Source of the DNA: Prorocentrum cordatum
Lineage: Eukaryota; Sar; Dinophyceae; Prorocentrales; Prorocentraceae
Length of the DNA: 38,941 bases
Assembly (NCBI GenBank): GCA_963575745.1
Contig: CAUYUJ010003990.1
Location: forward strand, 35,001 to 73,941
Direction of reading: 5' to 3'
This document shows positions 30,408 to 38,941 of the stretch, in pieces. The notes beneath the pieces were generated by a model. That model made no database searches. It was not told where the DNA came from and saw nothing but the letters and a program-made list of their open reading frames with translations. The position numbers and the translations under genes are program-made. How positions within the stretch are numbered: the stretch's first letter is position 1; each line of letters opens with the position of its first letter.

Positions 30408-30679
30408 CCTTGATCCGATCCCCATCCCCACCCCCATCCCCTTCGAGACCCCCACCGAATGACCACCCCAGTTGGGGATACACCCTTCGAAACCCGAAGG
30501 GAACGGCCTATGTCCCCACCTGGGGGGTAAATTGGCCAGTGGGGCCAAGGCCACGCCGCTGGGGATGAGGATCGGTTAAGCGATACTCATAAACGGCGTT
30601 CTACGGGCTTGCCTCCACCCGCACAAGCACCCACTCCCTCTTGAGTTCACCCTCTCGTATACTGTCCTTAAGCCGGGAT
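30408..30679. other. Spacer with small hairpins
   Basis: Unique C-rich sequence between MITE copies. CCCTTCGAAACCCGAAGGG at about 30483-30501 can form a 7-bp stem. I compared it mentally with 5S rRNA and U6 and saw no match. Confidence 0.35.
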
Positions 30680-30683
30680 ATTA

Positions 30684-30807
30684 AAAATAATAAAAAAACA
30701 GTCTGGGGACGATTGCTCGATTATTTGTTGATCATGTTGGGGCATGTTTGGGGTATTTGTTTTATTTTCCGCCCAAGCTGCGCCTGTAGGGGGACATGCC
30801 AGACCTA
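30684..30807 (+). mobile_element. GTCGGGC MITE, 5'-truncated copy
   Basis: Starts within the core, AATAAAAAAACAGTCTGGGG, and runs to the right end CCTGTAGGGGGACATGCCAG followed by ACCTA. The left terminal repeat is missing. Confidence 0.7.
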
Positions 30808-31639
30808 ATCTAATCCATCATGGGCGCACCACGAAAGCTATATTCGTTTCGTTCAGGCCCGTCTTGATCAAAACGGTTATGGGCATGGCTCTAGCCTCTA
30901 ATCCTGGCCCCGGGAGAGATCCACAGGCCGTGCCCGACCGGAGTCGGCACGTTCCCGCCCAGGGCATTCTCGCCCTCCCCCTGGACTGGAAGAGTACAGA
31001 CACAGTCGCGTCAGTCAGAATGCTTACTCCATTCCACCACCCCCACGACAGGAGAGATGTTCGCGGAAGCCGCCCATGCCTTGCTGCGCGTAGGTGGCGT
31101 TCCGAAGTCTTGGAGGGGGCCCTTGGCGCCTCTCGGCACTCTTGCGAAGGCCTTACGGCAGGTGCCGCTGACCCTGAAGGACGACGACGATGAGGACGAC
31201 CGGCGACGGCGATGACGACCACGACGCTGACGCTCTGGAGCCGACAGCTTCTCCCAGGGAGGGATGCTCCTCCCCAGGGGAGGTGGGGGTCACAACCCCC
31301 GCCCCCCCCCCCCCCGGGACCCCTCGGGGACCCCCTTCTCCAGCGAGGGAGGGATCAACGGGGACGTGACTTCATTTCGACTCGATTGCAACGTTGCTGG
31401 ATTTCTCTCTGACTGGAACGCTTGAGGAGGATCGGCGACGACGACGACGACGACGACGCTGACGGAAAGACCTCTCACACACGCCGACAGGGTCGGCGGC
31501 TTTAGGAGGCCTTCAGCGTTATTATGACGCTCACTCGAGCTGTTTCGGATGCCTTCGAGGCCCTGGGCTGGTTGATAAAAAAGAAGGGGGCCCTGAATCA
31601 AAGCACACCCGTTGCAGTATGAAACATACCCTTCTGGAA
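30808..31639. other. Intronic spacer with C run and GAC tract
   Basis: Mostly unique. A C run of about 14 lies near 31302-31315 and (GAC)n at 31437-31458. The open frame on the plus strand at 30744-31193 has no recognised domain and begins inside the MITE fragment. Confidence 0.4.
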
Positions 31640-31785
31640 GCCCTGCTGTGGCGCTCTTGGGGTGCTCTTGGGGACATTTGGGGCCGTCTTGGGCCCCTTA
31701 TGGGTATCTCTTGAGGGTCTCGTGGGCGACTGGGTGTCTTGACGGCTCGGAAGGCCCATAAGAAGCGAAAGGGCGACACATGCAG
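31640..31785 (+). repeat. GGCC/CTTGG short-period repeat (copy 3, short)
   Basis: Units like GGGGCCGTCTTGGGCCCC are followed by a spacer with GGAAGGCCCATAAGAAGCGA. It is a short version of the repeats at 4085 and 11340, same orientation. Confidence 0.7.
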
Positions 31786-33727
31786 CATTTGGGACACATG
31801 TTGTTGCTGGCGAACTCAGGGTGCCGTCTCCCCGCCCGGGTAAGCAGGATGTAGTTCCTCCGGGGAGGGGGGCCAAGGGAGAGGGCGTGCAAGCAATCAT
31901 CTCACAAGCATCCTCACCCCTGGCAGCCGGGGGCTGGCGGACCTCCTAGATCGCGGTCGTGGAAACCCGTACTGGTCATTTCTGCGGTGATCTAACAATA
32001 TTGCTGGCACAGGCGGTCCGCTTGGGGATGCCTGCGTCCCGTCGCACTTTCGATTCTTGTCGCTGGTCATCACGGATGTCTGGATTGTAGCGAACGGAAG
32101 CCGCATGATGATAGGATTTAGTGTTTGGAAGCCCGTGCCGTCAACGCAAAAGTTGTCTTGGCGGGAAGGTCGGTCTGAAGAAGCGTATGTCACATCGGCG
32201 GTACCATCATGTTGGCGAGCTGGGGGAAGAGCAGGACGACGTGGCCGTATTCGGATTGGAAGTTGCCACCCTTCACTTGTCACGCGAGTTTATTCTGCAC
32301 GCGCTTGTTTTGATTGGGGTGCAAAGTGCCACCGGTAATGCCGCCTTTAGTTTGTATGGGTCTGCTGTCCTTGTCGTTGCTCGTTCTGGCCGCCGATCTG
32401 TTTCCGCGCCGCTTGAAACATCAGCGCCCTGCCATCATTGCGCGGGGAACGAGGACGAGAACGGTATCCGATATCGAAGGTGAGGGCAGGCTAAAGTTGT
32501 AAACGCACATTGAAATACTTCCGCGATCCATTCTTTTGTGGGAACCAGTGGGGATATCGTCCTGCCGAGCAGCGAAGGACATGCTGCCGCACTGGGCCTC
32601 GGCAGCATGTGTGACATATGCCGCATAGTTTGATTCACAGCTGGCCCGTATTGCTCGGGATAAGAATAGTGCAGTGGCGCTTTGAAAGCTCAACGCTCAT
32701 GTGCACGCGTGCTCATGTCTTGGCCTCGGATTCCAGCAGGTGCCCGTGGGTGTCAGACCTTCGCTATGCCAGCACTGTCGTGGCAGGTGTGTGACAGCTG
32801 TACTGGGGACTCCGCTGCAGAGCCCTTGGCATAGGAGGCGAGCGCACTTGCAAGGCTGACCGGGAAGTTGGAGATGGGAAGCCGCCACAGATCTGTGGCT
32901 TGCCAATTTGCTCGAGCCATTTTCGGTGGAGCTGATGCACATGCAATTGTGGTAGACCTGCGGTCGGACCTCCCCTCCTCCTCGGGGCTCCCCGCCTGTC
33001 CGCTCTGGCCCCGGCGCTCGCTTCCCGTGCCCTGTTCAGTCTGCCACTGCGCCCCGGTGCTCTCGGACCGCCTCTTGGCGACAAGCTGCCGCCGACAGCA
33101 GGGAGCGTGGCAGGCCTGCGATCGGGTGCTCCCTGGCTGCCTCCCTGGGCGAGCACTGGTCGCTGGTCGGTGGGCTCGACCTCCTGCGCGCCAGCTCCCG
33201 GTGCGCCCCCGTCTGTGGCGGCCTCGCATGGCCGACAACACCGCCAGGGGGCCCCGTTCCTGCCCCCCCCTCCCCCTCCTCTCGTCCTTCTCCTCCGCCG
33301 CTCTTTCCTGCGCCTCCTCCCCCCTTGCGGTCCTTCCCCTCCGCTCCCTCCTGTACTCTCCCGAGCGCCTCCGTCAACCACTGTCCACATCACCAGAGAG
33401 AAACCCCAGTCAGTGGACGGCTTTCGATAAGGGAGATCGACCGGGAACCAGGGAACCCGGAACCCACCGAAATCGGCCTGGAACCAATAACCAGGACCCC
33501 AGGAACCCGGAACTTGGAAGCCGGGAACCCAGCCGGCCATGCAAATCGGCGGGACCTTTTTCGCCAAATCTTTCAATTTCTGCTAGGACCCCTTCAGTGC
33601 AAGCCTTGATTGGGGAATCTCAAGAGCTTCACCAGGGCGTCATGCCGCTGCTCCAGAGCTCCCATTTGGGCCTTAGCTACTGGGGAGTGTCCGGAGGCTG
33701 GAGGCCTGCCTGGGCAAGCGAAATTGA
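31786..33727. other. Intronic sequence with weak coding-like segments
   Basis: At about 32350-32480 a plus-strand frame reads CMGLLSLSLLVLAADLFPRR and on to TRTVSDIEG, followed by AAGGTGAGG, a good donor-like site; it could be an exon of a membrane protein or chance. GGAACCC-rich sequence lies at 33450-33535. Overlapping open frames on both strands from 32750 to 33580 have biased composition and no recognised domain. Confidence 0.3.
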
Positions 33728-33735
33728 CCAAGTGG

Positions 33736-33881
33736 TAAGTCGGGCTTGTCCCTCTACAGGAGGAAAAGTCAAAAAGAGCCAAGATATAGTCAGGGGGGTA
33801 TTTTTGAGCATTGTGGGTGTATTTTCGACTATTTTTGATTTTTCGTGCAAAACCCGCCTGTAGGGGGACACGCCCGACCTA
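33736..33881 (+). mobile_element. GTCGGGC MITE, copy 3, with 8-bp target duplication
   Basis: A 146-bp element from TAAGTCGGGC to GCCCGACCTA. CCAAGTGG flanks it at 33728-33735 and 33884-33891; the two bases between the right end and the duplicate are AG, as in copy 2, so the duplication is 8 bp if AG belongs to the element. Removing the element restores ACCAAGTGGTAAATG. It is in the same orientation as copy 1. Confidence 0.9.
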
Positions 33882-34013
33882 AGCCAAGTGGTAAATGATC
33901 CGTCTGCTTGCGTGCCCCCCAATTGCGCAGCAAAGTGCACCGCCACCTGGCACTGTCGTCGTCTTCCCCCTGCCTTCAGCACCTTGTGCGGAAAACCTGC
34001 CGGCGTGATGGAG

Positions 34014-34175
34014 GGTTTCTCCGAAGGGCTTAGGCGACCCCTCCTCCTCCCCCTCCTCCTCCTCCTCCTCCTCCTCCTCCTCCTCCTCCTCCTCCTCCAT
34101 CTCCTCCTCCCCCTCTCCCTCCTCCACCTCGTCCTTCTCCTCCTCCTCGGGTCGCTTACGGCCCCGGGGGAAACC
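34014..34175. mobile_element. Inverted arms around a (TCC)n tract, copy 1
   Basis: The left arm GGTTTCTCCGAAGGGCTTAG is at 34014 and the right arm at 34149-34175, inverted with 20 of 27 matches. Between them is (TCC)n with few interruptions. A second copy with the same arms is at 35932-36070. The repeated arms show that the tract moved or was duplicated together with its flanks. Confidence 0.75.
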
Positions 34176-34249
34176 GTGCACGGCGTGGAGTCTAAGCTCG
34201 AAGATGAGACATCGTAGCAGTATAATGTTGCACGCTTCATGAGATTCCA

Positions 34250-34625
34250 GGCCTTCCAAATGGGGTCCGAGCAGATGGGTTCGGAGGGTCGCGCCGCGTA
34301 GCCGATGCATCGCCGAGGCGGGCCCGGTGTGGAGTCCGGTTTTCTCGACGTCGACGTCGTCGATGCATCGCCGATGCATCGCCGATGCGGACCCAGGCAT
34401 GCGACGTCCTGATTTTTTCAGGACGGCGTCCCTGGAAGTCCCGACCCTTTGCCTGGGACCGGTGTCTCATCCTGAGTCGTTGTTTGACAGTCCCGGGGCC
34501 TGGCGATGGCCTCCCAGGGCCGAAAAAGACGAAAAACCTCCAGTCCTGATTTTTGTTACGACGCGATCGTGTCTGAGGAGCGATCCTTCGACCCCATCTA
34601 CTCGAACCCCATATGGCTGGAGGCC
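34250..34625. mobile_element. Palindromic element with GATGCATCGCC core, copy 2, interrupted
   Basis: The left arm starts GGCCTTCCAAATGGGGTCCG at 34250; a short core of ATGCATCGCCGATGC follows to about 34397. The right arm, with GAGCGATCC and CCATCTACTC and ending GGCTGGAGGCC, is displaced to 34573-34625 by the D repeat at 34401-34569. Confidence 0.75.
34401..34569 (+). mobile_element. D repeat, copy 3, inserted in a palindromic element
   Basis: Reads GCGACGTCCTGATTTTTTCA, GCCTGGGACCGGTGTCTCAT, CAGTCCCGGGGCCTGGCG and CGAAAAACCTCCAGTCCTGA, aligning with copies 1 and 2. It interrupts the palindrome at 34250-34625, so it arrived later than that element. Confidence 0.7.
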
Positions 34626-34658
34626 AGCATCAAGCAGTGGCGAAGCGTCCCAGCTCGC

Positions 34659-34833
34659 CTATAGGCCGACCAAATAATGTTCTAAGAACCTTTTGTGGTC
34701 TGCGCGAAATGTTCTTAGATCGCTTCTGTCTGAGACTGTCTTGTTTTAGTCCATCGGCTTGATGTTATAAGAATATCGTTATTGTTCTTAGAATATTTTG
34801 GGTTATGAGAAAATTTCGTGGTAGGCCTATAGG
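34659..34833 (+). mobile_element. Inverted-repeat element P, uninterrupted copy
   Basis: A 175-bp element with ends CCTATAGGCCGACCA and TGGTAGGCCTATAGG, inverted with 14 of 15 matches. Similarity to the interrupted copy extends a little beyond both ends (GCAGTGGCGAAGCGTCC on the left, TGCTCAAGT on the right), so the true element may be larger. At the position of the (GTT)n unit it has only GTTATTGTT. Confidence 0.75.
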
Positions 34834-35043
34834 AATGCCAGGAAGGTCGGTCCCTGCTCAAGTACAGAATCGTCAGAGGAGGAGTAGGTTCCCCTAACGC
34901 TACCCTTGCCTTTCCTTCGCCTCGTTGGGCCTCCTGGGAGGCTCTAGTCGCCACCGCTGGATTCGCCTCGAAATCCTGGTCAGAACGCGTTCCGGGAGAG
35001 CTCCGGAGAGTAGCAGTATCGGTACCTTTTGGTGTCCCCAATG

Positions 35044-35067
35044 CAGGAGCGGGCAAGCCCGCTCCTG
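35044..35067. other. Perfect 24-bp palindrome with 2-base centre
   Basis: CAGGAGCGGGC, AA, GCCCGCTCCTG. It can form a cruciform or a strong RNA hairpin. It lies about 275 bp before the third kinase exon. Confidence 0.8.
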
Positions 35068-35342
35068 TGCCCCCAGAGCCAAGTTAGCCCAGAGCCAAGA
35101 GGGGGGGGGAGGACAGGACAGCACAGGACATCCGCAGAAGGGGGTCAACGTCGAGACGCCCGCAAAGGAGCTGTGGGGCACGACTTGCAGAATCCCCTGC
35201 GAGTGTAGTATGCCGCAGACCCAGACTTCTCATGGGGCCAGCATGGGGCACACCCCGATGCTCAAAGGGGCGAGCTCCGAGGTGGCCCCGTAAGAGAGGC
35301 TCGCCCTTCGGGCCCCCGCGCCCCGCACGGCGCCGTCGGCAG

Positions 35343-35389
35343 GTGGACGTGTGGGCCGCGGGCCTCGTGCTCGCCGAGCTGCTTCGCGG
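35343..35389 (+). CDS. CMGC protein kinase, exon with VDVWAAG motif
   Basis: The exon begins after GCCGTCGGCAG and reads VDVWAAGLVLAELLR, then two bases of a Gly codon before a possible GT donor at 35390. This is kinase subdomain IX: the Asp of DVW stabilises the catalytic loop, and AELLRG corresponds to the AELxxGxPLF region of MAPK, MAK and CDK kinases. It joins the RWYRAPE exon in phase 0. The donor choice is uncertain; a second GT lies at 35397. Downstream exons expected to encode PLFPG and subdomains X-XI were not found before the end of the window. Confidence 0.7.
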
Positions 35390-35699
35390 GTCGCCAGTGC
35401 GCCCACTGGGGGCCTGCGGCCACGGGGGCCGGGGCACGGCAGGGAGCAGGATGGAGGCGATCGCAAACATGGATCAAGGGGGCGTGGATTAGCGACGGGT
35501 CCCGTTTCCATGGGAGATGGCCGATTTCCGCCGCCGAGCGAGCTGGCACCGGCCGCATTTTGGGGAGGGCACCTCCCCCGATCCATGGACTTGGCGACCG
35601 CGCACCAAATCCATGGATCGCTCGTCCCTGTTTGCGCGCCCCCAAAGGACGGAGGCGGGGCTCAAGGGACTGGGGTCGACGCAAAAGGGGTTCGGTCAG

Positions 35700-35875
35700 A
35701 GCGCCAGATCTTGCAGGATCCTGCAGGGCCAGGGGCGCACTGACCTGGGCTTGGGCGCCGGATCCTGCAGGATCTTGCAGGAATCTTCGCATTGACCGGG
35801 TTTGGGTGCAGGACCTTACACGATTTTGCAGGGTTCTGCAGGGCCTGACTGACCCGGGTCTCGAATGACCCGGGT
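35700..35875 (+). repeat. CTGCAGG-rich repeat and CCCGGG palindrome
   Basis: Motifs GGATCCTGCAGG, ATCTTGCAGG and TTCTGCAGGG recur at short, irregular intervals from 35705 to 35845. TGACCCGGGTC occurs twice around CTCGAA at 35847-35877. Confidence 0.7.
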
Positions 35876-35931
35876 CAGAAGATCCCCGAACGGAGGCGGG
35901 GCGGGTCCAGGTTTAGATCGGGCATGTGGAG

Positions 35932-36070
35932 GGTTTCTCCGAAGGGCTTAGGCAGGCGACCCGTCCTCCTCCTCCTCCTCCTCCTCCTCCTCCTCCTCCT
36001 CCTCCTCCTCCTCATCCTCCTTCTCCTCCTCCTCCTCCTCTTCGGGTCGCCTACGGCCCTGGGGGAAACC
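35932..36070. mobile_element. Inverted arms around a (TCC)n tract, copy 2
   Basis: The same arms as at 34014: GGTTTCTCCGAAGGGCTTAG on the left and GGGTCGCCTACGGCCCTGGG on the right, around (TCC)n at about 35963-36043. The left arm has a small internal duplication, GGCAGGCGACC. Directly after the right arm comes a GTCGGGC MITE. Confidence 0.75.
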
Positions 36071-36073
36071 GCG

Positions 36074-36216
36074 CACGGGCATGTCCCCCTACAGGGGGAT
36101 TTGAGATGAAAAATGCTACATTTCCAAAATTTGTCAGACATAGTCAAAAAATCGTCCCCAAACTATTTGTTTGACTGTTTTTGGAGATTCTTCCTGTAGA
36201 GGGACAGGCCCGACTT
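36074..36216 (-). mobile_element. GTCGGGC MITE, copy 4
   Basis: Left end GGGCATGTCCCCCTACAGGG, right end CCTGTAGAGGGACAGGCCCG then ACTT. The core contains GACATAGTCAAAAAATCGTC in reverse arrangement relative to copies 1 and 3. It adjoins the (TCC)n element and shows no target-site duplication. Confidence 0.8.
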
Positions 36217-36431
36217 CAGTCCAGGTTGAAGTTCGAACAGGAGGTTCAGAAATTCTGGAGCAGGGAATCGACTGCAGATTGGATGTCGGAACTGCGAAAC
36301 CTTCATGGAGTAATCCGTAGACTCACGGAGCATTCTGCGCAAGTTTCGTAGATCCGACGAACATGTCAAGTCTGGGGTCAATCAATTCTGCAGTCGATTC
36401 CCGACTCGAAGAATAGGATTTCGTCTTTTTA

Positions 36432-36636
36432 GGCCTCTTGGATGAGGTCCTAGCTGATTGGGTCGGAGGATCGCGCCGCGTCACCGATGGATCGCCGGTG
36501 CGGCTCAATGTGGAGCCCGATTTTCTCCGTGCTGGCGTCGCCGATGCACCGCCGACGTCGCCGATGCATCGGCGGTGCATCGGCGATGCGTCGCGATCCT
36601 CCGACCCCATCCCTTCGGACCCCATCTGGGAGGCCT
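36432..36636. mobile_element. Palindromic element with GATGCATCGCC core, copy 3
   Basis: The left arm starts GGCCTCTTGGATGAGGTCC and includes GGGTCGGAGGATCGCGCCGC; the right arm has CGATCCTCCGACCCCATCCC and ends GGGAGGCC. The core again contains CGCCGATGCATCGG units. The arms are a little less alike than in copy 1. Confidence 0.8.
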
Positions 36637-36839
36637 CTAATCCTGCGGCGAGGCTGGATAAGGCACGCCAGTGAGCCCTGGGATCTGGCGAGGGAAGGCC
36701 AGGTACGGGAATCCCAAAGAGGCAGTTCTGACTTGATTGTTGTTGCAGTGCGCCCTCCTGCTAGGCAAGGGGGGGCACTCGCCGTCATGGCTGAGCTCGG
36801 TTCGGACACCGTCAACATAGTGCCCATGATGAGTTAGTT

Positions 36840-37093
36840 TTTGAGCTGCTCTCGGCTGAGGACCGAACGCGTATGTGTTTTGCCCATGGTCAGAGGCACG
36901 CGTGGGAAGCATCCAGAAAGGTGAAGGGCATGTTGCCGCTATTTCGAGAAGAGCGCGGTTTCGGAGCAGGTGTTCCCAGTTTTTTTCAGCGAAATGAACC
37001 AATGACCCTCTGTGCGACGAAAGCTTTGCAGAGGCACGATGCGTCTGTCACGGGATACGTCTTGGAGGTGGTTAATGTGTGGAAAAGGCCGTA
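36840..37093 (+). other. Candidate exon of unknown function
   Basis: A plus-strand frame reads FELLSAEDRTRMCFAHGQRH and continues through REERGFGAGVPSFFQRNEPM to VVNVWKRP and a TAA near 37091. A TTAG acceptor precedes it, and a strong acceptor-like sequence, GATTGTTGTTGCAG, lies at about 36737-36750. Composition is balanced and repeat-free. The opposite strand is also open over part of it, so the strand is not certain. I recognise no family. Confidence 0.3.
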
Positions 37094-37456
37094 ACAAGTT
37101 GTGCGCCCCATGTGATCCAGACATAGTTCAAAAGTGTTCCCAGTTCAGTCGAGCATCTGTTTTAACGAGACGTCCTCACAAAAAGTTGGGTTAGCGTATC
37201 TTGGCCAACTTGCCGGACGGGAAGGTCGGCCCAGTTTCTTGAGCACTTGAGCACGGTCGCCCCTCCAGCGTTAACGGCAGAATTTGGCCCAGGTGTGTTT
37301 CAAGACTTTTCCGGGAAGTTGGCCCAGATGTCTTGTGAGTTTCTTTTGTCATGTTTTCGGTTGTAATATCAGGCGTGCGGCGTAGGTCGTATTTCCTTTC
37401 CGCGGACAGTGGGCTCACAGTACTATCGCAAGCAGCTGCGTGCGACTAGAAGGACC

Positions 37457-37664
37457 TGTAGTGTTCGGCGTTGACTTCGCAGAATTCGCACACGAACCCA
37501 TTGAATATTAGTTGGTCTTGATTGCAATCCGGCCCAACCTTCACGAACCATACGATTGCGATGGGATGGGTTGACGAATAGAGAGGTATAGCACTTAGCA
37601 GGCCGATGACGATAGGCAAGGGGGACATCAGGGAGACGAAGGGAGAGACGTCAAGAAAGGCCAT
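37457..37664 (-). other. Candidate membrane-protein exon, reverse strand
   Basis: The reverse frame reads MSPLPIVIGLLSAIPLYSST and continues PIAIVWFVKVGPDCNQDQ and GFVCEFCEVNAEHYR, followed by CAGGTCC, a donor-like site. It has one clear hydrophobic segment and a Cys pair. If real, a gene on the minus strand begins near the end of the window. No family is recognised. Confidence 0.3.
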
Positions 37665-37827
37665 GGCAGACCGATTGCGACAAGTGCTCGTTCCTCCTCC
37701 CTCCCCTCCTTCTTACCTCCCTCCCTCTCGTCCTCCCGCCTCCCCCCTCTATGCAGGGAGAGCGACCATGAGGTGCACCCATGCCGACTCCTTCCCATGC
37801 GGCTGTCGACCCGCTGCCGTTTCTCTT

Positions 37828-37900
37828 TCAAATGCAGTCAGCCTCCCGCCGGCTGCGAGACCTCTCCGAGGATCCCTCTCTTGCAGCGCGCATGCAGGGG
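37828..37900 (+). other. Candidate small exon with good acceptor
   Basis: GCCGTTTCTCTTTCAAATGCAG ends at about 37840 and is a good 3' splice site. The frame after it reads SASRRLRDLSEDPSLAARMQ. It is short, and the reverse strand is open as well, so support is weak. Confidence 0.2.
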
Positions 37901-38159
37901 TGTCGCCTGTGCCACCATGAGTCAGAGACACAGGTTCTTTCGAGCGAGAAGCTGTCAACGCCGCAGTGTGTGAACTCAACTTGTCGGAGGTTGGCGCATG
38001 AGAACGAAGTGAGCTCAACCAGAAAATCAGGGTCTGTTTCGAATCGTGGCGCACGTGCTGGCGAGGCGAAGCTGGTCGTGGGCGGTGATTTGTCGGCCGC
38101 AGCTTGGCCAAGTCGGACAAGAAAATTATGTCCCTGACTCGCGGGGGCCCGGGAGGTTG

Positions 38160-38545
38160 TCCCGCTGTTGCCTCGTGGTCGTGCCCTGGGTTGTCCCGTG
38201 GTTGTCCGGTGGGTCATCCAGTGGTTAAGTTCGCGGATGTCCCGCGGGATATATATTGAGTTCGATACATGTGCAAATTGTGCTGCGTATCCTCTTTGCA
38301 CAGATATCACCGCACAGGCAGACAATATATATATATATACACAGATTTACACGTGTATATATATATATATATATATATGTATACGTGTATGCGAATTCTG
38401 GTACTGGGGGGGGCATATATTGCCGATCGGAAGTATGTAGGTGTCGATCAAACGCGATAGATCGTAGTTAGTTGTGCTTGTGGCTTTCTCGTGGGTGTCC
38501 CCGCGGATGCCCCGTGGTTGTCCTGTGGGATGTTCCGTGCTTGTT
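38160..38545 (+). repeat. Degenerate TGTCCCGTGGT repeat and TA microsatellites
   Basis: Units like GGTTGTCCCGTGGTTGTCCG occur at 38155-38245 and again at 38495-38540. (TA)n lies at 38325-38339 and 38355-38378. Confidence 0.75.
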
Positions 38546-38941
38546 TGCGCGCAAGTTCAAGTACAAGTCCAACCTCATCTTGAACGATGTAATTCGATAA
38601 CTTCGCACATGTGTACATATATATATTGACTCAATACGTCGTACGCGTGTGTAGATGCATTCGTAGTTGATTTGCTTGTGATGTTCTGCATTCAGTAGTG
38701 AGTGTGTGCCTATATCGAGCAGATCGGTAGGCTATACGGTTTCTGGATATAAGCGGAACTAACTCAGTACTGCTATAGTAGAGAGTTGTATGTAAGGACT
38801 TAGATCGATAGACAGACGGTTAGTTCGATAACAAGGACGGCAGATAGGCCACCCGACCCGGAGCCATCGTACACCAAAAATTGCACCCACCCCCAGTGGT
38901 GAAGTGCGGCCACGTGTTACGCACATCATGGCTAGTCACCA
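38546..38941. other. AT-richer end of the window, no feature recognised
   Basis: Unique sequence of lower GC content than the rest, with a short TA tract near 38618. No exon, RNA gene or element was recognised. Confidence 0.4.

Larger units (their letters stand above)
27562..35342 (+). other. Kinase intron, 7781 bp
   Basis: Inferred between the GT at 27562 and the GGCAG before 35343. The flanking exons join as SSP then VDVWAAG in phase 0. Nearly all of the short mobile elements described in this window lie inside it. Confidence 0.65.

Noticed and set aside
29887-30807. MITE copies as introner-type introns
   Set aside because: The ends do not provide GT and AG at consistent positions and no exon borders touch the elements.
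35390-38941. Search for downstream kinase exons (PLFPG, subdomains X and XI)
   Set aside because: No segment with the expected motifs was found; the open frames here are short or repeat-derived.
1-38941. tRNA, 5S rRNA, U-snRNA and spliced-leader copies
   Set aside because: I looked for GGTTCGAATCC-like arms, 5S and U6 motifs and the dinoflagellate leader core TAGCCATTTTGGCTCAAG and saw none. A covariance search would be decisive.

Overview
The window looks like nuclear DNA of a dinoflagellate. The evidence is a very low gene density, GC-rich sequence filled with microsatellites and dispersed repeats, small exons separated by introns of 7 to 8 kb, and a decayed helicase-bearing element whose C-terminal half resembles the PIF1/Helitron-like proteins that are abundant in dinoflagellate genomes. 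The species cannot be fixed from the sequence; Prorocentrum is a guess from the style of the repeats. No bacterial operon, tRNA, rRNA, CRISPR array or spliced-leader copy was seen.

Layout. Positions 1-296 hold the last exon of a membrane protein. Positions 300-5150 are repeats: microsatellites, a 77-bp tandem array, an array of about 80-bp units, and a GGCC-rich short-period repeat. Positions 5150-10900 hold a GC-rich block and a broken Helitron-like/PIF1 helicase gene with at least five frameshifts and four in-frame stops. Positions 10900-20300 are again repeats, including two head-to-tail copies of a unit bounded by (GTT)n tracts. From 20330 to 35389 three short phase-0 exons on the plus strand encode consecutive pieces of one CMGC protein kinase (DFG segment, RWYRAPE segment, VDVWAAG segment), closest by eye to the MAK/ICK or CDKL groups. 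The two introns, 7061 and 7781 bp, carry a reverse-transcriptase remnant, three decayed copies of the middle exon and many nested short mobile elements. From 35.4 kb to the end there are more short elements and a few weak candidate exons.

The most striking content is the set of small non-coding elements between 27.8 and 36.7 kb. (1) A 1.04-kb unit with (GTT)n at both ends interrupts a 175-bp inverted-repeat element whose uninterrupted paralogue lies at 34659-34833, which gives an empty site. (2) A 145 to 160-bp MITE family has TAGGTCGGGC termini, and two copies have clear 8 to 10-bp target-site duplications. (3) Palindromes with arms of about 54 bp enclose a self-complementary GATGCATCGCC array. 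(4) Inverted arms of 27 bp flank a (TCC)n tract in two copies. Together they suggest that microsatellites here are often the core or the boundary of mobile units rather than passive repeats.
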